From Pseudoalteromonas rubra (GTDB taxonomy: Bacteria; Pseudomonadota; Gammaproteobacteria; Enterobacterales; Alteromonadaceae), in assembly GCF_000238295.3 (NCBI RefSeq), contig NZ_AHCD03000037.1, positions 14,531 through 78,530 of the forward strand: a DNA stretch of 64,000 bases. Direction: 5' to 3'. Position 1 is the stretch's first letter. Each line of letters starts with the position of its first letter. The translations under genes were made by a program, and so were the position numbers. Below are positions 26,601-34,998 of the stretch, piece by piece. The notes under the pieces were generated by a model. That model worked only from the letters and a program-made list of their open reading frames with translations. It was not told the origin of the DNA and searched no databases.

Positions 26601-26945
26601 ATTGCACTGGCCGGTATCGTGGTGAGAAACTCTCTGATCCTGGTAGAGTTTATTACCCAGGCACGACAGGCTGGTATGCCACTGGAGGCGGCCTTGATCC
26701 GTGCCGGCAGTGTGCGTATGCGACCCGTATTACTAACCGCGGGGACCACTTTGCTGGGCAATCTGGTGATCATTCTGGATCCCGTATTCAGTGGCCTGGC
26801 GCTGGCAATCATGTTTGGCATTGTTGCCTCAACCCTGTTTTCTTTACTGGTTGTGCCGGTTGTCTATTATCTGGTGTTCAAAACGCCCGACGATGACAAT
26901 ACACCAGCCCCGATTTCTGATGATTTGGAGACTACGCATGTCTGA
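23619..26945 (+). CDS. RND efflux pump inner-membrane permease
   Basis: A 1108-residue proton-driven exporter of the AcrB/MdtB superfamily. It has TM1 (LPALFFFFAMVLGVLALQF), a first periplasmic domain beginning PEVVRLVTTPLEKLL, the TM2-6 block, and GLLVDDPITGIDNISRM, which carries the two proton-relay Asp residues of TM4. A second half repeats the plan, with ATAMIGMIALAGIVVRNSLILVEF in TM10-11. The length is typical. It is coupled to the ArsR-type repressor in front and overlaps the adaptor gene behind by 8 bases. No outer-membrane channel gene is nearby, so a shared TolC is presumed. Confidence 0.92.
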   Translation: MNDTVSFTERAIRQCLTGRLPALFFFFAMVLGVLALQFMPREEEPQIVVPMLDIHVTVPNTAAPEVVRLVTTPLEKLLLQIPGVEHVYSITNSGSAVVTLRFHVGESREQAILNTYTKLYANEHQMAAVVSDWQIRPIEVDDVPIVMLGLYSTAPQQYNDYDLTRFAQEISTQLQRLPDTSEVKVVAGRQRQLNVWLDATALAAHQSTPLDVLTAIQNSNQLQQVGKRIAGSKQIVLESGDVLRTAAALRALVITVVNGRAVKLKDVARIEDGPGEPEQYQWLAISDGSQDLPLVTLSVAKQKGSNAVSVAERVHALMGQLQTQLLPPEVEIKVLRDYGQTADEKVNDLMASLLFAVLTVVIFVGVFLGWRPAIVVGLAIPVCYGVTLALDWAFGYTINRVTLFALILSLGLLVDDPITGIDNISRMLVPGKPRQQQIVNAMMEIRTALLMSTLTIMMAFLPLAYITGMMGPYMAPMAFNVPVSVMVSTGVALFITPWLASRLLSANPPSVVRVDNGWYAALLTPVLRSPHRAKGVLWLMLVLFVLSASLPVFRAVPLKLLPYDNKNEVQVLIDLPEGSTLETTARITRAVQQRVWQMNEVSAIAAYVGQPSSMDFNGMVRGYYRRHSDNLAELRVILLDKRERAHQSHAVVLRLRKALAEFNRDGTVIKVVEVPPGPPVMSTLTAEVYAEPFTATDTHRDAALRLAARLRQEPHVVEVDTSLSAPVTLQRFVTDKQKAALSGVSSIEINHTLALVSGGMQAGLLYQPREAQPVPITLQLAYSDRQHWSDLLATQIRGSSDVTQAQDNFGLSRAARPMVALSEVGDMQTLVAEPAIYRKDLAPVIYVFAELNGRTPAEVIADVVADEQQAGVPVQNETHMTPWQQRTFLSSGSGLSWQLPEGTQYRFSGEGEWRITIRVFRDMGIAFAFALAAIFLILRWQTASSAVALLIMSAIPLTMIGIMPGFWVLNQLGERTIAGAPDPVLFTATAMIGMIALAGIVVRNSLILVEFITQARQAGMPLEAALIRAGSVRMRPVLLTAGTTLLGNLVIILDPVFSGLALAIMFGIVASTLFSLLVVPVVYYLVFKTPDDDNTPAPISDDLETTHV

Positions 26946-28038
26946 TATTCGATGGATACGTCCGTTGCTGGCGATCGCGTTATTGCTGTTGACCATTGCC
27001 TGGATGGCTGGATTATTTAATGACACCGTGACACCTGGTGATAAGCCCCAGGTTAGCTGGCCACAACCTCAGCTACATGAGGTAGCACAGCAACTGGTTT
27101 ATGACGTAGAGCAGATCCCCGGGAGTGTGATTGCCAAGCACAACACAGTGGTAGCCAGCCGCGTGCTGGCACAGCTTAAAAGTCTGACGGTACGCTCTGG
27201 TGATACGATCCAGGCTGGTCAGTTGATTGCCACACTGGATGATGCCGACCTACGGGCGCAATTACGGGCTGTAAAAGCCGAGCAACAGGCCAATCTGGCA
27301 CAGCTAAATCAGGCGCAAAAACAACTTGAGCGTGCCCTGACCTTGCAGCAAAAAGGCCTGGTTGCGCATAACCAGGTGGACGAATGGCAGACTCAGGTGA
27401 ATGAGCTTTCGGCCAGAAAAGCAGCACTGGTACAACAGCAGGCTGGGGCAGAGGTGGCCTTAGGCTATACCCAGGTCAGGGCGCCTATCTCCGGGACTTT
27501 GGTTGCACGCTTGCAAGAGCCCGGTGCCATGCTCAACCCGGGCACGCCGCTGGTCTCTATTTATAATCCGGCACAGTTGCAGGTTGAGGTCTCTGTACGA
27601 GAGCATTTGTTGCCGGAGCTGGCGGTGGGCGAGCGTCATCAGATCAGTATCCCAGCCGCAGAAGCCACGCAATATGCCACCATCAGTGAGCTGGTGCCAG
27701 TAGCAGATCGCGATGCGCGCAGCTTCACCGTAAAGCTGGATATGCAGTGGATGCAAGGGGTGATACCGGGCATGTATGCGGTATTGAAACTGCCTGGTAA
27801 CGGACGTCAGGCGATATTGATCCCAACATCATTGGTACAATATTTCGGTCAGCTCAGCAAAGTCGCAGTGCTACATGACGGGCAGGTACAGAGTCGCTTT
27901 ATTCGTCTCGGCAGGGAGTATGGTGAGCAGGTTGAGGTCGTCAGTGGCTTGCGTGTCGGTGAGCGCCTGGTGGCAGGATCACCGACAGCGTTAACAACGA
28001 CTACAGAAAAGTCGCAATCTCCTCAAGCGGCTTTTTAA
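26938..28038 (+). CDS. RND periplasmic adaptor (membrane fusion protein)
   Basis: A 366-residue HlyD/AcrA-type adaptor. One N-terminal membrane segment (residues 9-28) anchors it and there is no lipobox. A lipoyl half-motif VLAQLKSLTVRSGDTIQAGQ comes first, then a short coiled-coil hairpin (about 105-165). The second lipoyl half VRAPISGTLVARLQEPGAML and a beta-barrel region follow. The real start is the ATG at 26938, inside the end of the permease gene. The frame from 26791 is out of homology. Order permease-then-adaptor is the reverse of acrAB. It overlaps the convergent nitroreductase gene by 38 bases. Confidence 0.88.
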   Translation: MSDIRWIRPLLAIALLLLTIAWMAGLFNDTVTPGDKPQVSWPQPQLHEVAQQLVYDVEQIPGSVIAKHNTVVASRVLAQLKSLTVRSGDTIQAGQLIATLDDADLRAQLRAVKAEQQANLAQLNQAQKQLERALTLQQKGLVAHNQVDEWQTQVNELSARKAALVQQQAGAEVALGYTQVRAPISGTLVARLQEPGAMLNPGTPLVSIYNPAQLQVEVSVREHLLPELAVGERHQISIPAAEATQYATISELVPVADRDARSFTVKLDMQWMQGVIPGMYAVLKLPGNGRQAILIPTSLVQYFGQLSKVAVLHDGQVQSRFIRLGREYGEQVEVVSGLRVGERLVAGSPTALTTTTEKSQSPQAAF

Positions 28039-28678
28039 CCAGGGCGTGCTCCGGAACGGTTGCGTCTTCTGCGGGATAACCGGCGATCAGCAACATATAA
28101 GGTCGCTCGTTTTCTTTATCTCGCTGGCAGATCTCGGTCAGGAAGCTCATGGGTTTCGGCGTATGGGTCAGGGTTGCCAGTCCGGCATGGTGCAGCGCCT
28201 GGATCAAAAAACCAGTCGCAATGCCAACGGATTCATGGACATAGTAGTTGGTATTTTTATCTTCGGTGTGGATGCCGCCTTTTTTCTGGCTAAAGATGGC
28301 GATTAACCAGGGGGCATGCTCCAGATAAGGCTTATCTGCATCGGTGCCTAATGGTTTTAAGGCATCGAGCCATTCTTCGCCAGCACGACCTTCATAAAAT
28401 GCCTGTTCTTGCTGCTCGGCCGCTGCACGGATCTGCTGTTTTACGTCCTGACTGTGAATGGCCACAAAATGCCAGGGCTGATGGTTAGCACCACTGGGCG
28501 CTGAGCCAGCCGTTTTGATACAGGCTTCGATGATCTCTTTGGGCACCGGACGGTCGCTAAAGCTGCGGATGGTGTGGCGACGCTTTGCTTCATCCAGAAA
28601 CGCAGTGGCCCGGCTGAGCATTTCTTCCTGTGGGTACTCAATAAAATCGTTGAGAGGCACGTTCGCATGTTGTTTCAT
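28001..28678 (-). CDS. Nitroreductase family flavoprotein (IYD-like)
   Basis: A 225-residue FMN-dependent oxidoreductase. The FMN-binding start is KRRHTIRSFSDRPVP with IKTAGSAPSGANHQPWHFVAI, and the C-terminal part holds ESVGIATGFLIQALHHAGLATLTHTP. This pattern is that of the iodotyrosine-deiodinase-like branch of nitroreductases. Substrate unknown. Single gene. Its 3' end overlaps the last 38 bases of the RND adaptor gene. Confidence 0.85.
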   Translation of the reverse strand: MKQHANVPLNDFIEYPQEEMLSRATAFLDEAKRRHTIRSFSDRPVPKEIIEACIKTAGSAPSGANHQPWHFVAIHSQDVKQQIRAAAEQQEQAFYEGRAGEEWLDALKPLGTDADKPYLEHAPWLIAIFSQKKGGIHTEDKNTNYYVHESVGIATGFLIQALHHAGLATLTHTPKPMSFLTEICQRDKENERPYMLLIAGYPAEDATVPEHALVKKPLEEIATFL

Positions 28679-28930
28679 GATTTACCTTTGTCTTTTTTGT
28701 TTATATTTTGTTATATCCTGACTGTCTATCCCTTGCAACCTGCGGGCAATTCAGGGGGCTGAGCAATGTAAAGCTAACTGTGAGCCGACGGCAATTTTAC
28801 TTTACCTTTAACGGCTAGAGTAAAAAGGCGACTGTTATTCTTATTGGTTATATTGAACATCAACTGTAAGGACTCTGTCGCCGTGCCTGGATCCGTTATA
28901 ATAGTGACCCATTTCTGAACGGAGGTCATT

Positions 28931-29596
28931 ATGTATCAGCACTTATGGGAATCAGGTGACGCAGTCGCCCTGGAGGTGGGTAAAGCGGTATGTGTGGGTC
29001 GTAATTACGTGGCACATGCCAAAGAGCTAAACAACCCAATACCCGATAGCCCCCTGCTATTTATCAAGCCGGCTTCGGCATTTTGCCATTTTCAGTCGCC
29101 ACTGGTACTCAATACCACGCTGGGTGAGCACCACTATGAAGCTGAACTCGTACTGCTGGTAGGGGAGACCATAGATAATCACACCCGTGAGCCGTTGCAA
29201 CACATCTGTGGGATTGCGACCGGGCTGGACCTGACACTCAGGGAGTTACAGAGCAAATTAAAACAACAAGGACACCCATGGGAATGCGCCAAGGCGTTTG
29301 ATAACAGTTGCAGTCTGACCCCATTCAGAGCCGTGAATGGCCTGGATGAAAACAGTGTGCTGCACTATCGGTTTTGGCAAAATGACGCGCTTAAGCAGCA
29401 CGGAGACAGCAGCTTGATGATTTTTTCACTGGCGAGCTTGCTGACTGAGATCAGCCGATATTTTACCCTGAACCCGGGTGATATCGTGATGACAGGCACC
29501 CCACAGGGGGTGGGGGCATTAAACGAAGGTGACACCCTGGCGTTACAGCTCCAGGATGCCCCTTTGTATAGCGCGACGGTTACTGTCAGGCGTTAA
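28931..29596 (+). CDS. Fumarylacetoacetate hydrolase family protein, YcgM-like
   Basis: A 221-residue cytoplasmic FAH-fold enzyme. KAVCVGRNYVAHAKELNN and PLLFIKPASAF open the fold. HYEAELVLLVG contributes metal ligands (E-x-E type). GLDLTLRELQSKLKQQGHPWECAKAFDNSC and IVMTGTPQGVG complete it. These features match the YcgM group of acylpyruvate or oxaloacetate-tautomer-acting hydrolases. The exact reaction is not set by sequence. ACGGAGG lies before the ATG. Convergent with the MFS gene, overlapping by 11 bases. Confidence 0.87.
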   Translation: MYQHLWESGDAVALEVGKAVCVGRNYVAHAKELNNPIPDSPLLFIKPASAFCHFQSPLVLNTTLGEHHYEAELVLLVGETIDNHTREPLQHICGIATGLDLTLRELQSKLKQQGHPWECAKAFDNSCSLTPFRAVNGLDENSVLHYRFWQNDALKQHGDSSLMIFSLASLLTEISRYFTLNPGDIVMTGTPQGVGALNEGDTLALQLQDAPLYSATVTVRR

Positions 29597-30869
29597 GATC
29601 CGCGGAAGCGGGTTCAGCCTCAGGCTCTTTAACCGCAGGCGGGTCTTGCTGGTTGAGCGAGGGGCTGAACAACAACACGATGCCCAACAGCGACAAAGCG
29701 CCAAGCAGTAACCAGCTTACCGGCAGCGAGACCAGGTTCAGTAAAGCGCCCGTGAGTGCGGCGCCCAGCATGCCACCCATGCGGGTCGTTAGTGAACCCA
29801 GAGATTCAATAGTGGCTCGTACACTGTCGTCGCACAGTTGATGCTGCAGCTGCAATTGTGCCGGCTGGGTCAGGCCAAAGCACAGGAAGAACAGCAGTAA
29901 CGCTGCCACAAACCAGCTTAGATCGGGTGCCAGTGCCATGGCAACCAAAGCAACCAGCTTAAGCAGGTGGGCAACTGCCATTGCCTGCCCCAGCTTTTGA
30001 TTGAGCAGTGTACACAGCTTAGCACTGAGTACCGCAGCGACGCCGTTCAAAGCAAAGGTTGCAGCCATGACGGCTGGAAATAGCCAGGCTACGGCATCCA
30101 TATCGACTTGTTCCAGCTGGTGAACAAAGATAGGCCAGAATTTTTCAATACTGGCGCTGACCGGGATCACGATCACGAGTGCAATCAGCAGTTTAGCCAG
30201 TGCTGGTTGACGCACTGTGCTGAGGGTGGTGCCAACATGTTGTTTAAGTGCCTGTCTAAAGCGCTGCTGAGTGGGAGATTTGCTCTCCTTGACCCAGTAA
30301 AAGGTCAAGGGTAACAGCAAGATAAAGCCAATGCTCGACACAATAAAGATAAGCTGATACATCTGCAAAGTCGACAACGCGAGGTGATTGCCAAACGCCA
30401 GAAACAAAGCGGAGAGCACCGCGGACGATGCGCCGATCCCGTATGCCAGGCCATAGGTGGCAGCAAATCCCTGATTCAGAGTTTGTTCGCCTTCTGCTTC
30501 ATGAAAGCGCTCCACAAACCAGGCGTTGAGCGTCCCGCTCAGGGTGGCCTGATTGAGTCCCCAACAGCCGACTGCGATCAGCAAGGTCACAAAATCAGTG
30601 GCGATCAGCAATAACAGATTGGTCAGTAAAGCAAATACCAATGAACAGCAAAATAACCTGCGACGGCCGAAATGGTCGGCCAGTGCTCCACTGGGTACTT
30701 CACTGATGATGATCACGGCAGTCATTACCACCATGGCAATGGCTATCTGGCTGACCACAAAGCCCTGCGCGAGCAGGTAAGGAGTCAGGATCGGCAGCAG
30801 CAACATGGCAGCAAACATGGTCAGGCCGAGATGAATGCCGTAACGCTTACACAATTGTTGTTTGGTCAT
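29586..30869 (-). CDS. MFS transporter, probable exporter of the NRPS product
   Basis: A 427-residue major facilitator protein with about 12 membrane segments. The loop 2-3 motif appears as GALADHFGRRRLF. A second-half loop is seen at CTLLNQKLGQAM. The frame is open to 30938, but the ATG at 30869 overlaps the stop of the last NRPS gene (ATGA) and starts at the family's usual distance from TM1. Being last in the NRPS operon and translationally coupled to it, it most likely exports the peptide or confers self-protection. That role is inferred from position. Confidence 0.85.
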   Translation of the reverse strand: MTKQQLCKRYGIHLGLTMFAAMLLLPILTPYLLAQGFVVSQIAIAMVVMTAVIIISEVPSGALADHFGRRRLFCCSLVFALLTNLLLLIATDFVTLLIAVGCWGLNQATLSGTLNAWFVERFHEAEGEQTLNQGFAATYGLAYGIGASSAVLSALFLAFGNHLALSTLQMYQLIFIVSSIGFILLLPLTFYWVKESKSPTQQRFRQALKQHVGTTLSTVRQPALAKLLIALVIVIPVSASIEKFWPIFVHQLEQVDMDAVAWLFPAVMAATFALNGVAAVLSAKLCTLLNQKLGQAMAVAHLLKLVALVAMALAPDLSWFVAALLLFFLCFGLTQPAQLQLQHQLCDDSVRATIESLGSLTTRMGGMLGAALTGALLNLVSLPVSWLLLGALSLLGIVLLFSPSLNQQDPPAVKEPEAEPASADLNA

Positions 30870-33800
30870 GCGCGTCGCTCCTGAATCCGCTGAGATTGTG
30901 CTGAGGACAGCACCTGATTGAAGCGGGCTGCAATGCAATCCAGATCTCGTTCATCGGTCATGATTTCGTCATGGGCGCTGAGCAAGTCAATGTACTCAGC
31001 CTGGGGCAGCAAGGCCGCAAAGCCATTGTCGGGTAATGCAAAGGTGGCTTTGTAAACCATCGCGACATCAAACACTGGTTCGAACAGGCCTAACGCTTCT
31101 GTTGGCATTGCTTCATCATTAACCCGATCGGCGGTAAAAAAGCTCACCGGGTAGGCATAAGAGTCGGCAGTACGGAAGTGACGTACAAAGTCCACAAAAG
31201 CACGACCGATTGGCCAGGTTTCCAGGCTTGGGTCGCTGTCCTGTACGCGTTGCTCTGCGTCGGCCAGTTGGGTTGCGCTCAGTTGCGGCAGGATGGGGTC
31301 AATCAGGAAGCTGTGCGCTACTTCATGACCCATAGATTCCAGATGTCTGGCAACTTCAAGGCTTAGGGCTGCGCCTTCGCAGAAACCACCCAGGTAGTAG
31401 GGTCCCTCGCTTTGATGCGCAACAATGCGCTCGGCATAATAACGCACCAGGCTCAGTTGGTTGAGGTGGCGACCGGTGAATATTTTCACGTTCTCCAGCG
31501 CATGTACCTCAAACTGTGTGCTTAATTTTTCCACCAGGGGATTAAAGCTATCTGCACTGGCCGCTGCGGGGAACAGATGCACCATGGCCGCATCCGCTAT
31601 TTCTGCGGGGCGGATTAGTCCGGGTTCGAAATGTGGCAACGTTAACACAGCCTGTAGCGCCTCATCATCACTCATGCCGTTGAACAGATCTCGATTTTGC
31701 TGCTCCAGCAGTGCCGCCTGGGTGCGAATGGTGTTGTGCTCTATCAAGAGTTTAGGCGTGAGCTGCCAACCTTCTTTGCTTGCTGCACTGCAAAAGTGCA
31801 ACAGTCGGATAGAGTCAGCGCCATAATGCATAACAGGTTGCGTGACACACATGCTGTCGATGCCCAGCAGGGATTGCCATAGTGCTAAGAGTTTTCTCTC
31901 TGTTGCGCTCTCAGGTTCTACCACGGTATCCGACACCCGTTGCGGCTCAGGTAATCGGCGCTTGTCGAGTTTACCGCTGGTGGTCAGTGGCAGTTGCTCG
32001 ATGGCGCTTAAAGTATGTGGTTGCATATAATCGGGCAGCCGCTGATTGAGTGTATCACGCAGCGTATCAAGCTGAGTATTGATGTCACCAGTCTCTGCCA
32101 GCACCACATAGCCATCAAGCTGGCTGTGGCCTTGGTGCTTGCGTACCACTAAGGCGCAATTGCTAACTTCGGGGAGGGCATTAAGATGTTGTTCGATTTC
32201 TCCCAGTTCAACGCGGTGACCGCGGATCTTGACCTGCTCATCATTGCGGCCAAGATAAGCCAGCGTGCCATCTGGTTGCCAGTAAACCAGATCTCCGCTT
32301 CGGTAATAAGACTGAGGTTGACCAAACACTTTGAGCGAGACGAATTTTTCAGCACTGAGTGCATCGCGATTCAAATATCCCAGCGCGAGGCCCGCGCCGC
32401 CAATGTACAATTCGCCAGGACAGCCCGGCGGCAGCAGCTGACCATGTTGACCAATGACGGCAACGGCGCGGCCCTGAATGGGTTTGCCTATGGGAATGCG
32501 GGTATCCTGACCGGTGATCTCATGGCTGGTGGTGCAACTGGAGCATTCCGTCGGGCCATAGAGGTTATAAAAGTGTTTGGGCGCATACTCTGAATTGACC
32601 AGCTGATTGACCAGCTCCGGGGTTAGCGCTTCTCCGCCCGATAGCAGATGTTCCAAAGTGGCAAACAGTGTTGGGTCTTGCTGGTATAAGGTGTCGAATA
32701 ATGCCCGGGTCAGGAACAAGGTTGAGATCTGCTCCTCACACAACATCTTTTTGAACTCAGTGATCTGACTGAGTAAGTCGCTGTAACCACAATAGAGGGT
32801 TGCACCATTGAGTAAACACATCCAGGTCTCAATGGTCGTGGCATCAAAAGCGGGATTGGCCAGCTGCATCATGCGTGATTGAGGCGTGATGTTGATGTAC
32901 TGACAATCAGCCGTGAAAGACGTGCAGCCATAATGCGTCAGTAAGGCGCCTTTTGGTTTGCCGGTGGTCCCTGAGGTATAGATGATATTGGCTGGGCTGT
33001 GTGGGGTCGTTTCACACTGTACGGGCTCGGTACTCAAAGATGTATTACCCAGGATGTCGTCGACATTAAGCAACGGCAGTTGCACAGAGTCAGCCAGGAT
33101 CCCGGCTTCTTCGATTAAACTGTTTTGCGTCAGTAACAGCTCTGCCTGACTGTCTTCAAGCTGATAGGCTCGTCGTGGCAGAGGATCTTTGTAGGGCAAA
33201 GTGGTATATGCCGCGCCAGCTTTAAGGGTCGCCAGCATGGCGATGACTAACGGAGCGTTGCAGGGTAAATGCAGTGCAACAACCTGGACACCCGGGGAAA
33301 ATGCTTGTATCTGGGCTGCCAGACGATTGGTTTCCTGGTCTAGCTGCTGATAGGTCCAGTGTCGTTCGGCGCTGCGCAGGGCGATGTGTTGCGGGTATTT
33401 GGCAGCAATGTGCGCAAATCGTTCAGTGATAGTCAGCGGAGTCGGGAAGGCATCTGACAGACCACTGAGCTGGTGTTGCACATCTAAATCCGACTGGCTG
33501 AGTAGCGGTAAGCTAAATAGCGCATCGCGTTCTGCCTCCATACTCTGTGCATAGGCCGTTAAGACCTGGGTATAGAGTGTGGCGATACGCTGGGCGTGCT
33601 CTTCACTGTACAGTGCGCTGGCATAGTTGAGGTTGACCTGAGCCTGCTCAGGGGCCAGTTCCAGATGCATAGTCAGGTCAAACTTAGCGGTTACATGCGC
33701 ATCTGTGTCGGTCAAATGCTGTTGCCACAACGCATGTTCAGTGGCGTGCTGAAACTGACTGGAGGTAAACATGGTCTGAAACACCGGGTGACGACTGGTG

Positions 33801-34987
33801 TCCATGGTCACATCCAGTGCAGATTTAATTTCCTCAAAAGGTAAATCCTGATGCGCCTTTGCTTCATTCACCTGACGTTGTACCAGCGCCAGCCAGTCGG
33901 CCAGCGTGTGGCTCAGTTCAGTCTGAAGGCGGATTGGCAAAGAGTTTACAAAGTAACCCAGGATCTGCTGACAAGCCTGATTAGGGCGGTTATCGCTGGG
34001 TAATCCTATGGTCAGATCCTGCTGGCCGCTATATAAGCTCAGAGTGTGGAACCAGGCTGCCAGCCCCAGCGTATTGGTGCTGATCTTGTGACGTTTTGCC
34101 AGAGCCTGAAGCTGTTCGCTGCTACCATCAGGCAGGGTCAGCGTGGCATTTGCGCCGCTGTGGTCAAACACTTTGGGTCTGGTGTGGGCGCAGGGCAAAT
34201 GCAAGGCCGAATGGGCATCAAGTTGGCTTAGCCAGTAGTCTTTCAGTGTCGCAATACGCTGTGCACTGAGACGTTGTGCCTGCCAGTGAGCGTAATCATT
34301 AAACTGTAATGCGGGGGCAAGCGTTGTATCCTGATAACTGGCCTGCAGCTCAGTTAAGAACACACCCAAAGACCAGCCGTCAAAGGCAATGTGGTGCCAC
34401 AATAGATAAAGATAATTGTGTGATTCTGTGCTCAGCCAGGTGGCACGAAACGGGCGTTCCTCGCTCAGTGCAAAAGGCCGGGTAAATAGTTGCTGACAGG
34501 TTTCATCCAGCGTGACCTCATCGCAGGCTAGCTGTGGCAGTACAAAAGGAGTATCGACCCGCTGTTGCTGTATCTGACCCTGTGCATTGGAGACAAAGCA
34601 GACACTGAGCGCACTGTGTCGTTGACACAGACGCTGTAATGCTTGCTCCATCGCGTCTCTGTCGCAGTCTTTGGCGAGCTTCAGTAAACAGGGAATATGA
34701 TAGGTATGAGTCTGCTCGCTGATTTGCTGAGAAAACATCATTTGTGTCTGTCCCAGCGTCAGCGGCGCAGCGTTGCTTTCGGCTGCAAAGATCTGTGTTT
34801 GCTCAAAGCATAGTCTGCTGCTGATGTTATGGCGTTGCAAATAGTCCAGCAGCTGAGTTTTATGAGCACGGATTGTCGCTACTATGTCCGACTGGCTTAC
34901 ATCACTCTGGCTGGCAAGTTTTAGCTTGCCCTGGTCTTGCCAGACGCTGATCTGTTGGCTTTTCAGGGTGTACATTAACTGGTGCAT
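30866..34987 (-). CDS. NRPS, module 5: TubC_N-C-A-T-TE with Cys-type thioesterase
   Basis: About 1373 residues. 1-52 is a TubC_N-type docking domain. Condensation follows at about 70-485 (HHIAFDG 198-204). Adenylation, about 510-990, has IIYTSGTTGKPKG and GRNDEQVKIRGHR, and my reading of its specificity code is D-A-I-F-L-G-L-S-C-K, unassigned. The carrier domain carries Ser1059 in an atypical GADS motif. The C-terminal thioesterase has GFCEG, with Cys1203 (codon 31379-31381, TGC) in place of Ser, Asp1230 and probable His1339. GAGG upstream favours the ATG at 34987. An ATG at 34999 overlaps the previous stop. Terminal enzyme of the line. Confidence 0.9.
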   Translation of the reverse strand: MHQLMYTLKSQQISVWQDQGKLKLASQSDVSQSDIVATIRAHKTQLLDYLQRHNISSRLCFEQTQIFAAESNAAPLTLGQTQMMFSQQISEQTHTYHIPCLLKLAKDCDRDAMEQALQRLCQRHSALSVCFVSNAQGQIQQQRVDTPFVLPQLACDEVTLDETCQQLFTRPFALSEERPFRATWLSTESHNYLYLLWHHIAFDGWSLGVFLTELQASYQDTTLAPALQFNDYAHWQAQRLSAQRIATLKDYWLSQLDAHSALHLPCAHTRPKVFDHSGANATLTLPDGSSEQLQALAKRHKISTNTLGLAAWFHTLSLYSGQQDLTIGLPSDNRPNQACQQILGYFVNSLPIRLQTELSHTLADWLALVQRQVNEAKAHQDLPFEEIKSALDVTMDTSRHPVFQTMFTSSQFQHATEHALWQQHLTDTDAHVTAKFDLTMHLELAPEQAQVNLNYASALYSEEHAQRIATLYTQVLTAYAQSMEAERDALFSLPLLSQSDLDVQHQLSGLSDAFPTPLTITERFAHIAAKYPQHIALRSAERHWTYQQLDQETNRLAAQIQAFSPGVQVVALHLPCNAPLVIAMLATLKAGAAYTTLPYKDPLPRRAYQLEDSQAELLLTQNSLIEEAGILADSVQLPLLNVDDILGNTSLSTEPVQCETTPHSPANIIYTSGTTGKPKGALLTHYGCTSFTADCQYINITPQSRMMQLANPAFDATTIETWMCLLNGATLYCGYSDLLSQITEFKKMLCEEQISTLFLTRALFDTLYQQDPTLFATLEHLLSGGEALTPELVNQLVNSEYAPKHFYNLYGPTECSSCTTSHEITGQDTRIPIGKPIQGRAVAVIGQHGQLLPPGCPGELYIGGAGLALGYLNRDALSAEKFVSLKVFGQPQSYYRSGDLVYWQPDGTLAYLGRNDEQVKIRGHRVELGEIEQHLNALPEVSNCALVVRKHQGHSQLDGYVVLAETGDINTQLDTLRDTLNQRLPDYMQPHTLSAIEQLPLTTSGKLDKRRLPEPQRVSDTVVEPESATERKLLALWQSLLGIDSMCVTQPVMHYGADSIRLLHFCSAASKEGWQLTPKLLIEHNTIRTQAALLEQQNRDLFNGMSDDEALQAVLTLPHFEPGLIRPAEIADAAMVHLFPAAASADSFNPLVEKLSTQFEVHALENVKIFTGRHLNQLSLVRYYAERIVAHQSEGPYYLGGFCEGAALSLEVARHLESMGHEVAHSFLIDPILPQLSATQLADAEQRVQDSDPSLETWPIGRAFVDFVRHFRTADSYAYPVSFFTADRVNDEAMPTEALGLFEPVFDVAMVYKATFALPDNGFAALLPQAEYIDLLSAHDEIMTDERDLDCIAARFNQVLSSAQSQRIQERRA

Positions 34988-34998
34988 GGAGAACCTCA

